Positions 44,127 through 53,179 of a stretch of DNA of 64,000 bases are shown here, one piece after another. Source of the stretch: an uncultured Bacteroidales bacterium (GTDB taxonomy: Bacteria > Bacteroidota > Bacteroidia > Bacteroidales > Paludibacteraceae). The position numbers and the translations under genes are program-made. The first letter of the stretch is position 1, and every line of letters starts with the position of its first letter. The notes beneath the pieces are model-generated. The model was not told the origin of the DNA, ran no database searches, and saw nothing but the letters and a program-made list of their open reading frames with translations. The DNA is taken from NCBI GenBank assembly GCA_902780495.1, contig CACZFM010000004.1, positions 1 to 64,000 of the forward strand, read 5' to 3'.

Positions 44127-45368
44127 TTATTCGATTTCCAGTTCCGGCACCTGTTCGATGCTTGTCTGCAGGGATTGTTGTTCTCGTTCACGGAGTTCAT
44201 TCTGTTCGCGTGCGACACACATCATGACTCCGAAATAGAGGCTGGTGATGATAGCGCCCGTACCACCCTTTGAGATGAGCGGCAAAGGTTGGCCTGTGAC
44301 GGCTCCTATTCCGCACGCCACTGCCATGCTGACTAAGGCCTGACAGGTGAGCATAAGTGCCAGCCCCATGACCATAAGCATGGCGGAATAATCGGCATAT
44401 CTGCTGCTGGCATAACATGCGCGGAAAAGGATAGCCAGATAGAGGAAACAGAGCGCGATGGCACCGATGATACCCGTCTCTTCAACGATGATGGCAAAGA
44501 TATAATCCGCGTATGCCAAGGGCAGAAAATCGCGCTCCTGACTATTGCCCGGCAGCACACCGAAAGGCGATTTTCCCCCTCGCGCTATTGCCACTTTGGC
44601 AATAGAACTCTGGTAGTTGGCATCGGTGAGCCGAAACTCCTCGTCGGACTGCTTTATTTCTGCTATTTTGCTATCAATACGGCTGACCCAAGTGATGGCA
44701 CGCTGGAAAGGTCCTGTCAGTTGGCGATGCGGCCGAACATAGGCATACTCGACGATGCTATAACTCAGGCCCGCAACAGCGGCGGCGATGACAAAGGTGG
44801 ATGCCAGATACTTCCAATTGATTCTTGCTAAGAACCAAAGCAGGAATACAATGCCTGAAAGCAGTATAGCCGTGGAGAGGTTGCCGATGAGAATGGGGAA
44901 CACCGTGACAGCCGTGATACCCAGTGTGATGAAGAAATAACGGCGGTTATCCTCCGGCCGTTTGATCCGCGCCAACAAATCCGCGACAACGATGATAAGG
45001 CTGAGCTTCGCCAGTTCAGAGGGTTGGAACGAAAACGCACCAAACTTGAACCATCGGCTGGCATCGTTGATGTTGGCTGCGAAGGGACTGCCAGGGATGA
45101 TGATTAGATACAAGCAGAGGATGGAGAAAGCCAATAGTACATATCCCCCCATTCGGACGAGCCAAGTGGGTAGAAACTGAATACCAAAGGCACAAGCTGC
45201 TCCAAAGAGGATGAAGATCACTTGCTTGAGCACAGGTCCGAAGGCGCTGCCTTCTTCATAGGCCAAAGTACTGCTGGCCGAGAATAGCGCGATGACGGCT
45301 ACTACGATTAGTATAGCGAAGAGTAGCCAAAAAGGACGGTCGATATGTTTTAAGTCAAGGTTTTTCAT
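44127..45368 (-). CDS. ftsW: Lipid II polymerase/division protein FtsW
   Basis: This 413-residue SEDS protein has about ten membrane helices and polymerises septal glycan with FtsI. LSASSTLAYEE-like FSASSTLAYEEGSAF near residues 29-43, WFKFGAFSFQPSELAKLSLI, GVLPGNSQERDFLPLAYADY and GQPLPLISKGGTG are the conserved loops. It overlaps murD by four bases. Confidence 0.95.
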   Translation of the reverse strand: MKNLDLKHIDRPFWLLFAILIVVAVIALFSASSTLAYEEGSAFGPVLKQVIFILFGAACAFGIQFLPTWLVRMGGYVLLAFSILCLYLIIIPGSPFAANINDASRWFKFGAFSFQPSELAKLSLIIVVADLLARIKRPEDNRRYFFITLGITAVTVFPILIGNLSTAILLSGIVFLLWFLARINWKYLASTFVIAAAVAGLSYSIVEYAYVRPHRQLTGPFQRAITWVSRIDSKIAEIKQSDEEFRLTDANYQSSIAKVAIARGGKSPFGVLPGNSQERDFLPLAYADYIFAIIVEETGIIGAIALCFLYLAILFRACYASSRYADYSAMLMVMGLALMLTCQALVSMAVACGIGAVTGQPLPLISKGGTGAIITSLYFGVMMCVAREQNELREREQQSLQTSIEQVPELEIE

Positions 45369-46720
45369 AGTTGGCGTACGGCTTGCATGAAGAGGTCTCC
45401 GCGTTCCTCATAATTGTGGAACAAATCGAAACTGGCGCAGCAAGGGGACAAGAGCACATTATCTCCAGGCTTCGCTGCATTGTAGCAGGCGGCAACGGCA
45501 TCCGAGAGATTGTTGGTGGAGATAAGGCGGAGTTCGGGCTTTCGTGCCGCCTTCAAGGCGCCGAAATGCTCCTGCAACTTCTCGTTGTGCAGTCCCATGA
45601 AGACCAAGGTATGGCATTTCTCTAGCACCAGGTCGTCAATCTCACTGTAATCGTTACCTTTGTCTTTTCCACCGAGGATGAGCACCGTGGGACGTGTCAT
45701 GGACTCCAGCGCATACCAACAAGAGTTGACATTGGTGGCTTTGGAGTCGTTGATATAACGCACATCCTTGATGGTGGCAACATATTGGAGGCGGTGCGGC
45801 ACTCCGGCAAACTGCATGAGCGATTCGCGGATGGTTTCGTTCTTGATATGTAATATCTGTGCAGTAAGGGAGGCAGCCATGGAGTTCTGCTGGTTGTGCA
45901 AACCCTTGAGGCTGAGGTCGCTGAGCCGGATAGAGAATGGTTCGGCGGCATCGGGTGCGGCAACAATCATGTTTTCGCCGTCCGTGTATGCGGCATTCTG
46001 TTTCTTGCTGCCGAAGGGATACAGGGTTGCTTTGGGACGGATACGCTGGATTTCGCGGTCAATGACAGGGTCTTCCGACCAATAGATGAACGCTTCTTCG
46101 GGTGTCTGATTCTGCGTGATGCGGAACTTGGCATTGACATAGTTCTGGAACTCAAAGTCATAGCGATCCAAGTGGTCGGGGGTGATGTTGAGCAAGATAG
46201 CAATGTTGGCGCGGAAGTTGTACATATTGTCCAGCTGGAACGAACTGAGTTCGATGACATAATAGTCGCGATCCTGTTGCGCCACCTGCAGCGCCAGGCT
46301 GTTGCCGATATTTCCCGCCAACCCCACATTGAGCCCTGCCCGACAAAGCATGTCGTAGATGAGCGAGGTGGTAGTGGTTTTGCCGTTACTACCCGTGATG
46401 CAAATCATTTTGGCATGGGTGTAACGGGCGGCAAACTCTATTTCCGAAATGACGGGAATATGCTTCTCCATCAAACGCAGGATGAGCGGAGAATCATTCG
46501 GTATGCCGGGCGACTTGATGACTTCTGTGGCAGCGAGAATCTTCTCCTCCGTATGTTGTCCTTCTTCCCAAGGGATATGATGCTGGTCCAGCAGTGCACG
46601 ATACATGGGCTTGATTTGTCCCATATCGCTCACAAAAACCTCATACCCTTTTTCTTGGGCAAGAATGGCGGCACCGGTTCCACTTTCGCCTGCGCCTAAG
46701 ATGACAATGTTGTTTTTCAT
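45365..46720 (-). CDS. murD: UDP-N-acetylmuramoyl-L-alanine--D-glutamate ligase
   Basis: This 451-residue Mur ligase adds D-Glu. ITGSNGKTTTTSLIYDML (near 109-126) is the ATP loop. NITPDHLDRY, FAGVPHRLQYVATIKDVRYINDSKATN and LILGGKDKGNDY are the later ligase motifs. The N-terminal Rossmann domain begins VILGAGESGTGAAILA. It starts 3 bases after mraY and ends overlapping ftsW, within a tightly packed operon. Confidence 0.97.
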   Translation of the reverse strand: MKNNIVILGAGESGTGAAILAQEKGYEVFVSDMGQIKPMYRALLDQHHIPWEEGQHTEEKILAATEVIKSPGIPNDSPLILRLMEKHIPVISEIEFAARYTHAKMICITGSNGKTTTTSLIYDMLCRAGLNVGLAGNIGNSLALQVAQQDRDYYVIELSSFQLDNMYNFRANIAILLNITPDHLDRYDFEFQNYVNAKFRITQNQTPEEAFIYWSEDPVIDREIQRIRPKATLYPFGSKKQNAAYTDGENMIVAAPDAAEPFSIRLSDLSLKGLHNQQNSMAASLTAQILHIKNETIRESLMQFAGVPHRLQYVATIKDVRYINDSKATNVNSCWYALESMTRPTVLILGGKDKGNDYSEIDDLVLEKCHTLVFMGLHNEKLQEHFGALKAARKPELRLISTNNLSDAVAACYNAAKPGDNVLLSPCCASFDLFHNYEERGDLFMQAVRQL

Positions 46721-46723
46721 AGT

Positions 46724-48007
46724 TTATCGGATTTTGAGGGTTAGAATGGCAACGGCGGCAAGAATAAGCGTGACGATGCAGAACCGGAGCACGATCTTGG
46801 TTTCATGGTGCAAGTTCTTGCTGCCTTTGAAGAAGATAGTGCAAGTGGGGTCGTTCTTCAGCACTTGTTCTACTGAGGTGCGGAAATGGTCGTGCAACGG
46901 CGTGCGTTTCCATACACGCACATGTTTGCCACGGCGTTTGTTGAACTTATAGATTTGCGTTTGCAGGATGACACTGATACTTTCCATCAAGAATACTCCG
47001 CAAAGAACAGGTACCATCAGTTCTTTGTGAATCACCATTGCGCATACACCGATGATGCCTCCGACAGTCAGGCTGCCCGTATCACCGAGGAAGACCTGTG
47101 CCGGAAAACCATTCCACCAAAGGTAACCTACCAGTGCACCGACAAACGAAGCAAGGAATACCACCAGTTCTTCGCTGCCAGGTATGTACATCACATCGAA
47201 ATACTCCGCCCAGACGACGCTACCGCTCGTGTAGGCGAGAATAAGCAAGGCGATACCTATAATGGCCGAATTGCCGGCACACATGCCATCCATGCCGTCG
47301 TTCAGGTTCGCACCGTTGCTTACCGCTGCAACCACAAACACCGTCAGCAGTACGAAGAATATCCATCCTGCACGGTATTTATTCTCTTCGCCAAGCCACG
47401 AGAACAAGTCGGCGTAGTTGAAATTATGATGCTTGACAAAAGGAATAGTGGTCTGTGTAGATTTGATTTCCGGTGTCTTTTCCACCACGACAACGTTATT
47501 CTCAATGTGGCTGCTTACTACTTCGTTCATCGATACCGCAGGCGCAAAACGGAGCGTAAGGCCGACAATCAGTCCCAGAGATACCTGTCCGGCAATCTTT
47601 ACCCATCCGTTCAGGCCGTCTTTGTTCTTGCGGAAAGTTTTGATGTAGTCGTCCGCAAAACCCAATGCCCCCATCAGCAGTGTGGTGATGAGCATGAGAA
47701 TCATATAGATATTCGTTAGTTTACCGAGCAATAGACAAGGTAACAGGATGGCGGCAATGACAATCAGTCCGCCCATTGTCGGTACACCTTTCTTCCCGAC
47801 ATTGAAGGGGTCGGTCTTTTCGTCACGTTGGGTCTCACTGATGTTGTGACGCTTCATGGTATTGATGAACCAATTGCCGAACCATACGCTCACGCAGAGG
47901 GCTATAATCCCCGCTGTGATGGCACGGAAAGAGATGTAAGTGAACAGACGCGCACCTGCCAAATGTCCGTACGCAGTAGTCAAATAATCGAAAAGATGGT
48001 AGAACAT
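46724..48007 (-). CDS. mraY: Phospho-MurNAc-pentapeptide-transferase
   Basis: This 427-residue membrane enzyme makes lipid I. VPTMGGLIVIAAILLP, the LGFADDYIKTFRKNKDGL segment, NLNDGMDGMCAG (catalytic Asp residues) and FPAQVFLGDTGSLTVGG are signatures. It carries a ~60-residue loop (about 165-225, with VVVEKTPEIKSTQTTIPF) longer than in E. coli MraY, usual for Bacteroidota. It lies 14 bases after murE. Confidence 0.97.
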   Translation of the reverse strand: MFYHLFDYLTTAYGHLAGARLFTYISFRAITAGIIALCVSVWFGNWFINTMKRHNISETQRDEKTDPFNVGKKGVPTMGGLIVIAAILLPCLLLGKLTNIYMILMLITTLLMGALGFADDYIKTFRKNKDGLNGWVKIAGQVSLGLIVGLTLRFAPAVSMNEVVSSHIENNVVVVEKTPEIKSTQTTIPFVKHHNFNYADLFSWLGEENKYRAGWIFFVLLTVFVVAAVSNGANLNDGMDGMCAGNSAIIGIALLILAYTSGSVVWAEYFDVMYIPGSEELVVFLASFVGALVGYLWWNGFPAQVFLGDTGSLTVGGIIGVCAMVIHKELMVPVLCGVFLMESISVILQTQIYKFNKRRGKHVRVWKRTPLHDHFRTSVEQVLKNDPTCTIFFKGSKNLHHETKIVLRFCIVTLILAAVAILTLKIR

Positions 48008-48020
48008 AATAAAAGCCTGA

Positions 48021-49463
48021 TTAACAATATTTCTTTACTTCTTCATGGTCATCAAAATGGTGCTTGATGCCTTTAATAATCTGATAGTCCTCGTGCCCCT
48101 TTCCGGCAATGAGGATGACATCGTCTTTCTGCGCCAGTGTACAAGCGGTCTGGATGGCAGTAGCGCGGTCTTCGATAACGAGTGTGCTACGCAACTCCTC
48201 TTCCGTCAGTCCGTCAGTCATATCTTTCAAAATATCTTTCGGTTCCTCGTCGCGCGGATTGTCACTGGTCAAAATGAGTTGCTCGCTACCTTGTTTGGCT
48301 ATTTTCGCCATCATCGGCCGTTTGCCTTTGTCACGGTTTCCGCCACAGCCTACAACGGTAATCAGACGGCCTTTGCGAATTTCGTTGATGGTTTTTATTA
48401 CATTGTCCACGGCATCGGGTGTGTGGGCGTAGTCAATGATTGCCGTCCAACCTTTGGGGCTATGAATGGCCTCAAACCGGCCGTTTACTGCGGTGAGGGT
48501 GGAGAGAATTCGCAGCACTTCTTGAGGCTCAAATCCGAGACAAACAGCAGCACCGTAGATACACAAAAGATTTTGCAGATTGAAGCGTCCAACAAGGGGA
48601 ACGAATACTTCTTTCTGGTTGATAGTGAGCAACATACCATCAAAACCTTCTTCCAAAATCATACCGCGATAGTCCGCCATGGAACGGGTGGAGTAGGTGT
48701 GAAGATGGGCTTTGCAGTTCTGCAACATCACCATGCCGTTTTTATCGTCCTTGTTGGTGATCGCAAAAGCATCTTTCTTGAGCGTATCAAACAGACGTTT
48801 CTTGGTGTCACGGTAGTTGTCAAAAGTCTTGTGATAATCAATATGATCGCGTGTGAGATTCGTGAAAAGTGCACCGTCAAAATCCAGTCCTGCAATTCGT
48901 TCTTGGGCGATGGAGTGACTGCTGACCTCCATAAATGCATATTCGCATCCTGCTGCCACCATGTCCGCCAACAGACCATTCAATTGAAGTGCATCGGGGG
49001 TCGTGTGTGTGGATGGAACAGCTTGTTCGTCCACATAATTCACGACGGTGGATAGCAACCCGGCTTTGTGTCCGAGGGCACGAACCAGTTTGTAGAGCAG
49101 TGTAGCAATGGTGGTTTTTCCGTTGGTGCCAGTTACGCCTACCAACTTGAGTTTCCGGCTTGGATTGTCGAACCAAGCGGCAGCTATACGCCCAAGAGCC
49201 TCATCGCTGTTTTTGACCCGGATAATGGTGGCATTGTTTGTGTTGTCAATGCCGTCCGTGTTTTCACAAACAACAGCAGCCGCGCCGGAAGAGATACAGG
49301 AATTGATGAATTGGTGTCCATCAACGGCAGTCCCTTTCTGGGCAACAAAAAGGTTGCCTGTTGTCACTTTTCGGGAATCGAATTGTATGCCCGTAATCTC
49401 AACATCCTTGTTCCCGATTACTTCTATCGGGCGGATAGCTTGCAATAATGTTTCCAGTTTCAT
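48021..49463 (-). CDS. murE: UDP-MurNAc-L-alanyl-D-glutamate--2,6-diaminopimelate ligase
   Basis: This 480-residue ligase adds the third stem residue. GVTGTNGKTTIATLLYKLVR (near residues 108-127) is the ATP loop and TTPDALQLNGLLADMV binds the substrate. The specificity motif for the third amino acid reads TSDNPRDEEP, the DNPR form typical of meso-diaminopimelate ligases. The gene lies between ftsI and mraY in the standard order. Confidence 0.97.
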   Translation of the reverse strand: MKLETLLQAIRPIEVIGNKDVEITGIQFDSRKVTTGNLFVAQKGTAVDGHQFINSCISSGAAAVVCENTDGIDNTNNATIIRVKNSDEALGRIAAAWFDNPSRKLKLVGVTGTNGKTTIATLLYKLVRALGHKAGLLSTVVNYVDEQAVPSTHTTPDALQLNGLLADMVAAGCEYAFMEVSSHSIAQERIAGLDFDGALFTNLTRDHIDYHKTFDNYRDTKKRLFDTLKKDAFAITNKDDKNGMVMLQNCKAHLHTYSTRSMADYRGMILEEGFDGMLLTINQKEVFVPLVGRFNLQNLLCIYGAAVCLGFEPQEVLRILSTLTAVNGRFEAIHSPKGWTAIIDYAHTPDAVDNVIKTINEIRKGRLITVVGCGGNRDKGKRPMMAKIAKQGSEQLILTSDNPRDEEPKDILKDMTDGLTEEELRSTLVIEDRATAIQTACTLAQKDDVILIAGKGHEDYQIIKGIKHHFDDHEEVKKYC

Positions 49464-49484
49464 GGCGGTATATGTGTTGTTTGT

Positions 49485-51296
49485 TTATTTTACTTTTTTC
49501 CAAGTGTATTCACCGTTGTTCCACTCCCAGACACCGGTATAGGCAATGGTTTTTTCTGCTATCGTGCGAACCACGCTTCCACAATCTCCTCCGGCATCAT
49601 AGTAAGGGTGGTTACGCGGGTGGTTAATCATGCAAATGCAGGTGTATTGCGGATTTTCTTCAGGGAAATACCCGACAAAAGTGATTCGGTGTTGCTGTCC
49701 CTGATAGCGTCCTTTGACCAATAGTTGGGCGGTTCCTGTTTTGCCTGCAATATGCACTCGGTCACTTTGGGCTTTGCGGCGGACAATATGGCCTTGCCAT
49801 TTGAGTACGGAGGCTGTTCCGAGATCATTGTCCCAAACCACATCATGTAGTGCCTCTCGGACCTGGTGGAGTGTGGACGATTTGCAGAGCGATGATTTCA
49901 GTGTCTCAGTACCATATTTTTCAATTGTTTCTCCTTCGCGCTCCACGCGTTCCACAAGGTAGGGACGAATCATCTTTCCGTCGTTGGCGATACCATTGTA
50001 GAAAGCGAGAATTTGCATAGGACTGAGTTCTACGGAATATCCGTACGCCATCTTTGAGAGCGTTACACGGTCTTTGGGAATATCAATACGCGGCTTTTCT
50101 GTTCCCGGAATTTCGGTGTCAAAACCGGCTGTTAGCCCCATTTTTTCCAGTTTGCTGACAAACTTTTCTGCTTTTTTCTCATAACTGGATGTTACCATTT
50201 TTGCGAAGGCGATATTACTGCTGACAGCCAGTGCACTGCGGAGATTGTAAGTTGTGTCTTTCGGGTGTGAATCCGTATGGTTGCTGTCAAAATATTTCCA
50301 ACCGTTGCGATAGACGCGAATTGTATCGTCAATCTCCATTTTCCCATCGTCCAAGACTGCCATCAGTGAGATGGTCTTGAAAGTGGAGCCCGGCTCTACG
50401 CGTTTCACAGCGTGGTTCTCTTTTTCATAATAATTACCGTCAGGATCACTGTCAAGGTTGCTGATGGCTTTTATTTTTCCGGTTTTCGTTTCCATCAGAA
50501 TACAGCATCCCCAATCGGCCTGTGTGGCTATAAGCCGTTCGCGGAGAGATGACTCTACGATATCCATCAGATTGGCGTCAAGCGTAGTGACGATGTCGCA
50601 TCCGTTCACGGCATTTTTGGTCGGAATTTGTGTCCAGCGTCCTGCCACTTTTTTACGGACGGCACGTCCTTCTTTGCCGTGCAGAAACTCCTCAAAGCGT
50701 TTTTCCAGTCCGGAATTTCCTGTCCCGTCTGCTGCATAAATGCTACCTACGGTACGACTTCCGAGCGTGCCGTATGGTTTGGTGCGAATGTTGATGGGTT
50801 CGAAGTGAACGCCGCTCTTGTAGATACCTCTGCATATCAACGGAAGTTGTTGTATCTGCTTCTTTTGCAGATAATTGATGCGTGTTTTGGTGATGCGGAA
50901 ATCGCGTTTTGCCCGTTTGGCTTGCACAATGCGCGAACGGTATTCCTCGGTACTATAGTCACCGATAATATCGCTCAACCCTTCGCTGATGGCACCAATA
51001 TACCGGTTAAACAACGTATCTCCTCCTAAATGAAGGGCTTCTACGCGGGTATCCATCCAAATGTAGTATTGTGGCGTGCTACTTGCCAACAGACGGCCAT
51101 CATTGTCGTAGATATTGCCGCGTATTGGTTGGATGGCGCAAACGCGTTTTACTTGCTTTTGCGCGATAGCATCCCATTTCTCTTGTTCTGCCACCTGAAT
51201 ATATAGGATTTTAGCTATGACACCAACAAATCCTGCGGTAATGGCAAAGAACACGAATGCAAACCGGATGATAGTATTTTTCAGTTGTTCAGACAT
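49485..51296 (-). CDS. ftsI: Septal peptidoglycan transpeptidase FtsI (PBP3-type)
   Basis: This 603-residue class B penicillin-binding protein has one N-terminal membrane helix (about 10-32), a pedestal domain (RGNIYDNDGRLLASSTPQYY) and a transpeptidase domain. The active site is complete: Ser-x-x-Lys as GSTFK in VEPGSTFKTISLMAVL, Ser-x-Asn as SSN in AVSSNIAFAK, and Lys-Thr-Gly as AGKTGTAQ. It is about 100 residues shorter than many Bacteroidota homologues, which often carry a C-terminal PASTA domain; none is seen here. Confidence 0.94.
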   Translation of the reverse strand: MSEQLKNTIIRFAFVFFAITAGFVGVIAKILYIQVAEQEKWDAIAQKQVKRVCAIQPIRGNIYDNDGRLLASSTPQYYIWMDTRVEALHLGGDTLFNRYIGAISEGLSDIIGDYSTEEYRSRIVQAKRAKRDFRITKTRINYLQKKQIQQLPLICRGIYKSGVHFEPINIRTKPYGTLGSRTVGSIYAADGTGNSGLEKRFEEFLHGKEGRAVRKKVAGRWTQIPTKNAVNGCDIVTTLDANLMDIVESSLRERLIATQADWGCCILMETKTGKIKAISNLDSDPDGNYYEKENHAVKRVEPGSTFKTISLMAVLDDGKMEIDDTIRVYRNGWKYFDSNHTDSHPKDTTYNLRSALAVSSNIAFAKMVTSSYEKKAEKFVSKLEKMGLTAGFDTEIPGTEKPRIDIPKDRVTLSKMAYGYSVELSPMQILAFYNGIANDGKMIRPYLVERVEREGETIEKYGTETLKSSLCKSSTLHQVREALHDVVWDNDLGTASVLKWQGHIVRRKAQSDRVHIAGKTGTAQLLVKGRYQGQQHRITFVGYFPEENPQYTCICMINHPRNHPYYDAGGDCGSVVRTIAEKTIAYTGVWEWNNGEYTWKKVK

Positions 51297-51299
51297 GGC

Positions 51300-51611
51300 T
51301 TATCGGATACGTATAACAGGTTCTTCGTTTTCTCGTAGTTGGCTGCCGCGTTTGTTCAGTTCGTCGGACAGGGATGATTGGCGGGTGAGTTTAATCAGTT
51401 CCGCGCGTTTGGTGGAAAGCGTATATTGTTCGTCCACCAACTCTTTTTTCAAATCGTCAATATGCCGTTGTTGGCTTTGTGCGGCATAGGCGCTATAGAC
51501 ATACAATACCACCAAAAAGAAGACCAACAAGGCCACCCATTTCTGGTCGGTAAACCATTTTCGGGTCAGGATGTCACCATTTAGGATTTCTTGGGCTGTT
51601 ACGTTTTTCAT
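51300..51611 (-). CDS. ftsL: FtsL-like cell-division protein
   Basis: This 103-residue protein has one membrane helix (about 26-45, WVALLVFFLVVLYVYSAYA) followed by a coiled coil with leucine heptads (DDLKKELVDEQYTLSTKRAE). Size, topology and position between rsmH and ftsI identify it as the FtsL equivalent, which joins FtsB and FtsQ to activate septal synthesis. Its stop lies 3 bases before ftsI and its start overlaps rsmH by four bases. Confidence 0.85.
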   Translation of the reverse strand: MKNVTAQEILNGDILTRKWFTDQKWVALLVFFLVVLYVYSAYAAQSQQRHIDDLKKELVDEQYTLSTKRAELIKLTRQSSLSDELNKRGSQLRENEEPVIRIR

Positions 51612-52516
51612 AGTTTTTCGGCTATTCTTAGTTTGGCGCTTCGGGCGCGTGGATTACGGATTATTTCTTCTTCATCGGCACTGAGTCCTTTCTCAATTAC
51701 GCGGAAGGGTGTCAATATGTTGCCGTAGAAGTCTTTTTCGATATTGCCTTCAATGTTGCCGCTACGCAGAAAGTTTTTGACGATTCGATCTTCCAGCGAA
51801 TGGTATGTCAGTACCGATATACGGCCGCCTTTCCGCAGAAGTGTTTTTGCTGTGAGCAGCATTTCGCGCAATGCACCCAATTCATCGTTCACTTCTATGC
51901 GAAGGGCTTGGAATACAAGTGTCAGTATCTTTTTGTCATCACCCAATATGGCTACCAATTCTTCTGTCCTGAAGATGGAGGCTTTTTGCCGTGCGGTGAT
52001 GATTTTGCGTGCCAGCATTCGGGATTGTTTCAGTTCCCCGTATATATATAGAACGCGCGCGAGGTTCTCTTCATCATAAGTGTTCAGTATGTCTGCCGCT
52101 GTCCGTCCGCCGTTTTGGTTCATGCGCATATCCAGCGGAGCGGGAAAACGGAAACTGAAACCGCGTTCCGGACTGTCGAAGTGATGAAAACTGACACCCA
52201 GGTCTGCCAACAGTCCGTCTATTTGTTGAACGCCATAGTAGTCCATAAAGTTGCCCAGATAACGGAAATTGCCGTGTACGAATTGCCAGCGGCTATCGTC
52301 TGCCAACTGTCTGTGTGCCTGCGTACACTCGTTATGATAGGCGTCTATATCTTGATCCATGGAAAACAACCGCCCGTCCGTTCCGAGGCGTTCCAGAATG
52401 GCGCGGCTGTGTCCACCACCGCCGAAAGTCACATCCACATACGTTCCGTTGGGCTGGATATTCAGTCCGTTCACTGTCTGTTGGAGCATTGCCGGTATGT
52501 GATAAACTTCGTTCAT
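51608..52516 (-). CDS. rsmH: 16S rRNA (cytosine1402-N4)-methyltransferase
   Basis: This 302-residue SAM-dependent enzyme methylates C1402 of 16S rRNA. YVDVTFGGGGHSRAILERLG near residues 26-45 is the SAM loop. GLLADLGVSFHHFDSPERGF, MRMNQNGGRTAADILN and ISVLTYHSLEDRIVKNFL are conserved. The start at 52516 gives the usual MNEVYHIPAML; the longer frame to 52723 overlaps mraZ. It is second in the division cluster. Confidence 0.96.
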   Translation of the reverse strand: MNEVYHIPAMLQQTVNGLNIQPNGTYVDVTFGGGGHSRAILERLGTDGRLFSMDQDIDAYHNECTQAHRQLADDSRWQFVHGNFRYLGNFMDYYGVQQIDGLLADLGVSFHHFDSPERGFSFRFPAPLDMRMNQNGGRTAADILNTYDEENLARVLYIYGELKQSRMLARKIITARQKASIFRTEELVAILGDDKKILTLVFQALRIEVNDELGALREMLLTAKTLLRKGGRISVLTYHSLEDRIVKNFLRSGNIEGNIEKDFYGNILTPFRVIEKGLSADEEEIIRNPRARSAKLRIAEKL

Positions 52517-52520
52517 GGTT

Positions 52521-52982
52521 TTAGGCTTTTGGGGTGAGGGATTGCATTTTCTCGCGTATCTTGTTCGCCAACTCTTTTTGACTGATTCGCTTTTCGGCGA
52601 ATGTGGTGCTATCCCACAGTGCGAAACGATCCAGCATACCGACAAACACCAGCGTCTTGTCTGCGCCGATGCTTTCCAGCGTCTTGCGTTGCAGCAGGAT
52701 ACGCCCTTGCGTGTCGGTTTCAAAGGTCTCGGCTTCCGCCATAAACTGCATCAGCAGCATTTGGTCATCGGGATTCCATTCGTCCAAAGCGGCTTTCAGT
52801 GACTCCACTTTCTGATTCCACACTTGTTCGGGGTAGAAAATCAGGCAGGCGTTGTCGGTGTCGCGACGCATAATAATACGGCGGGACAGCATATCGCTCA
52901 AAATCTTTCGATAGGAGGAGGGGATAAAGATACGTCCTTTCTCATCCGTTTTGGCTTCGATATTACCTATAAATGTACCCAT
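52521..52982 (-). CDS. mraZ: Transcriptional regulator MraZ
   Basis: This 153-residue protein has two SpoVT-AbrB-like halves, each with a MraZ motif: AKTDEKGRIFIPSSYRKIL near residues 10-28 and FETDTQGRILLQRKTLESIG near 92-111. It binds repeats of TGGGN upstream of its own gene and controls the division cluster. Two such boxes are visible at 53039-53053, over the -33 region of its promoter. It leads the mraZ-murG operon. Confidence 0.95.
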   Translation of the reverse strand: MGTFIGNIEAKTDEKGRIFIPSSYRKILSDMLSRRIIMRRDTDNACLIFYPEQVWNQKVESLKAALDEWNPDDQMLLMQFMAEAETFETDTQGRILLQRKTLESIGADKTLVFVGMLDRFALWDSTTFAEKRISQKELANKIREKMQSLTPKA

Positions 52983-53011
52983 CTTGTTTGTGTTTTTTCT
53001 GAAATTCGCTG

Positions 53012-53053
53012 CAAAGGTACAAAAAATATTTCATATTTCCCCACTTTTCCCCA
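53012..53053 (-). promoter_or_regulatory. mraZ promoter with two MraZ boxes
   Basis: On minus, TACCTTTG (53019-53012) is the -7 box. At the -33 position there is no TTTG; instead TGGGG (53053-53049), five bases and TGGGG (53043-53039) form two MraZ boxes with the known 10-bp period. Bound MraZ would cover the -33 contact, so autorepression is likely. Confidence 0.8.
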
Positions 53054-53115
53054 CAAAAAAATTTTCAACGGAGTTGTAAACGCATTTTTCAACAGGTTAT
53101 TGAGAGTGTAAGTAA

Positions 53116-53155
53116 CAAAAAACCACTTTGTTATATGAGTTATTAACAAAGTGGT
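53116..53155 (-). terminator. Terminator of the M6 peptidase gene
   Basis: A perfect 12-bp stem (53122-53133 with 53144-53155, 10-nt loop) is followed on minus by TTTTTTG (53121-53115). It lies 24 bases after the M6 peptidase stop and insulates the mraZ operon. Confidence 0.88.
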
Positions 53156-53179
53156 GAATTGTGGGTTATTTTTGCTCTT

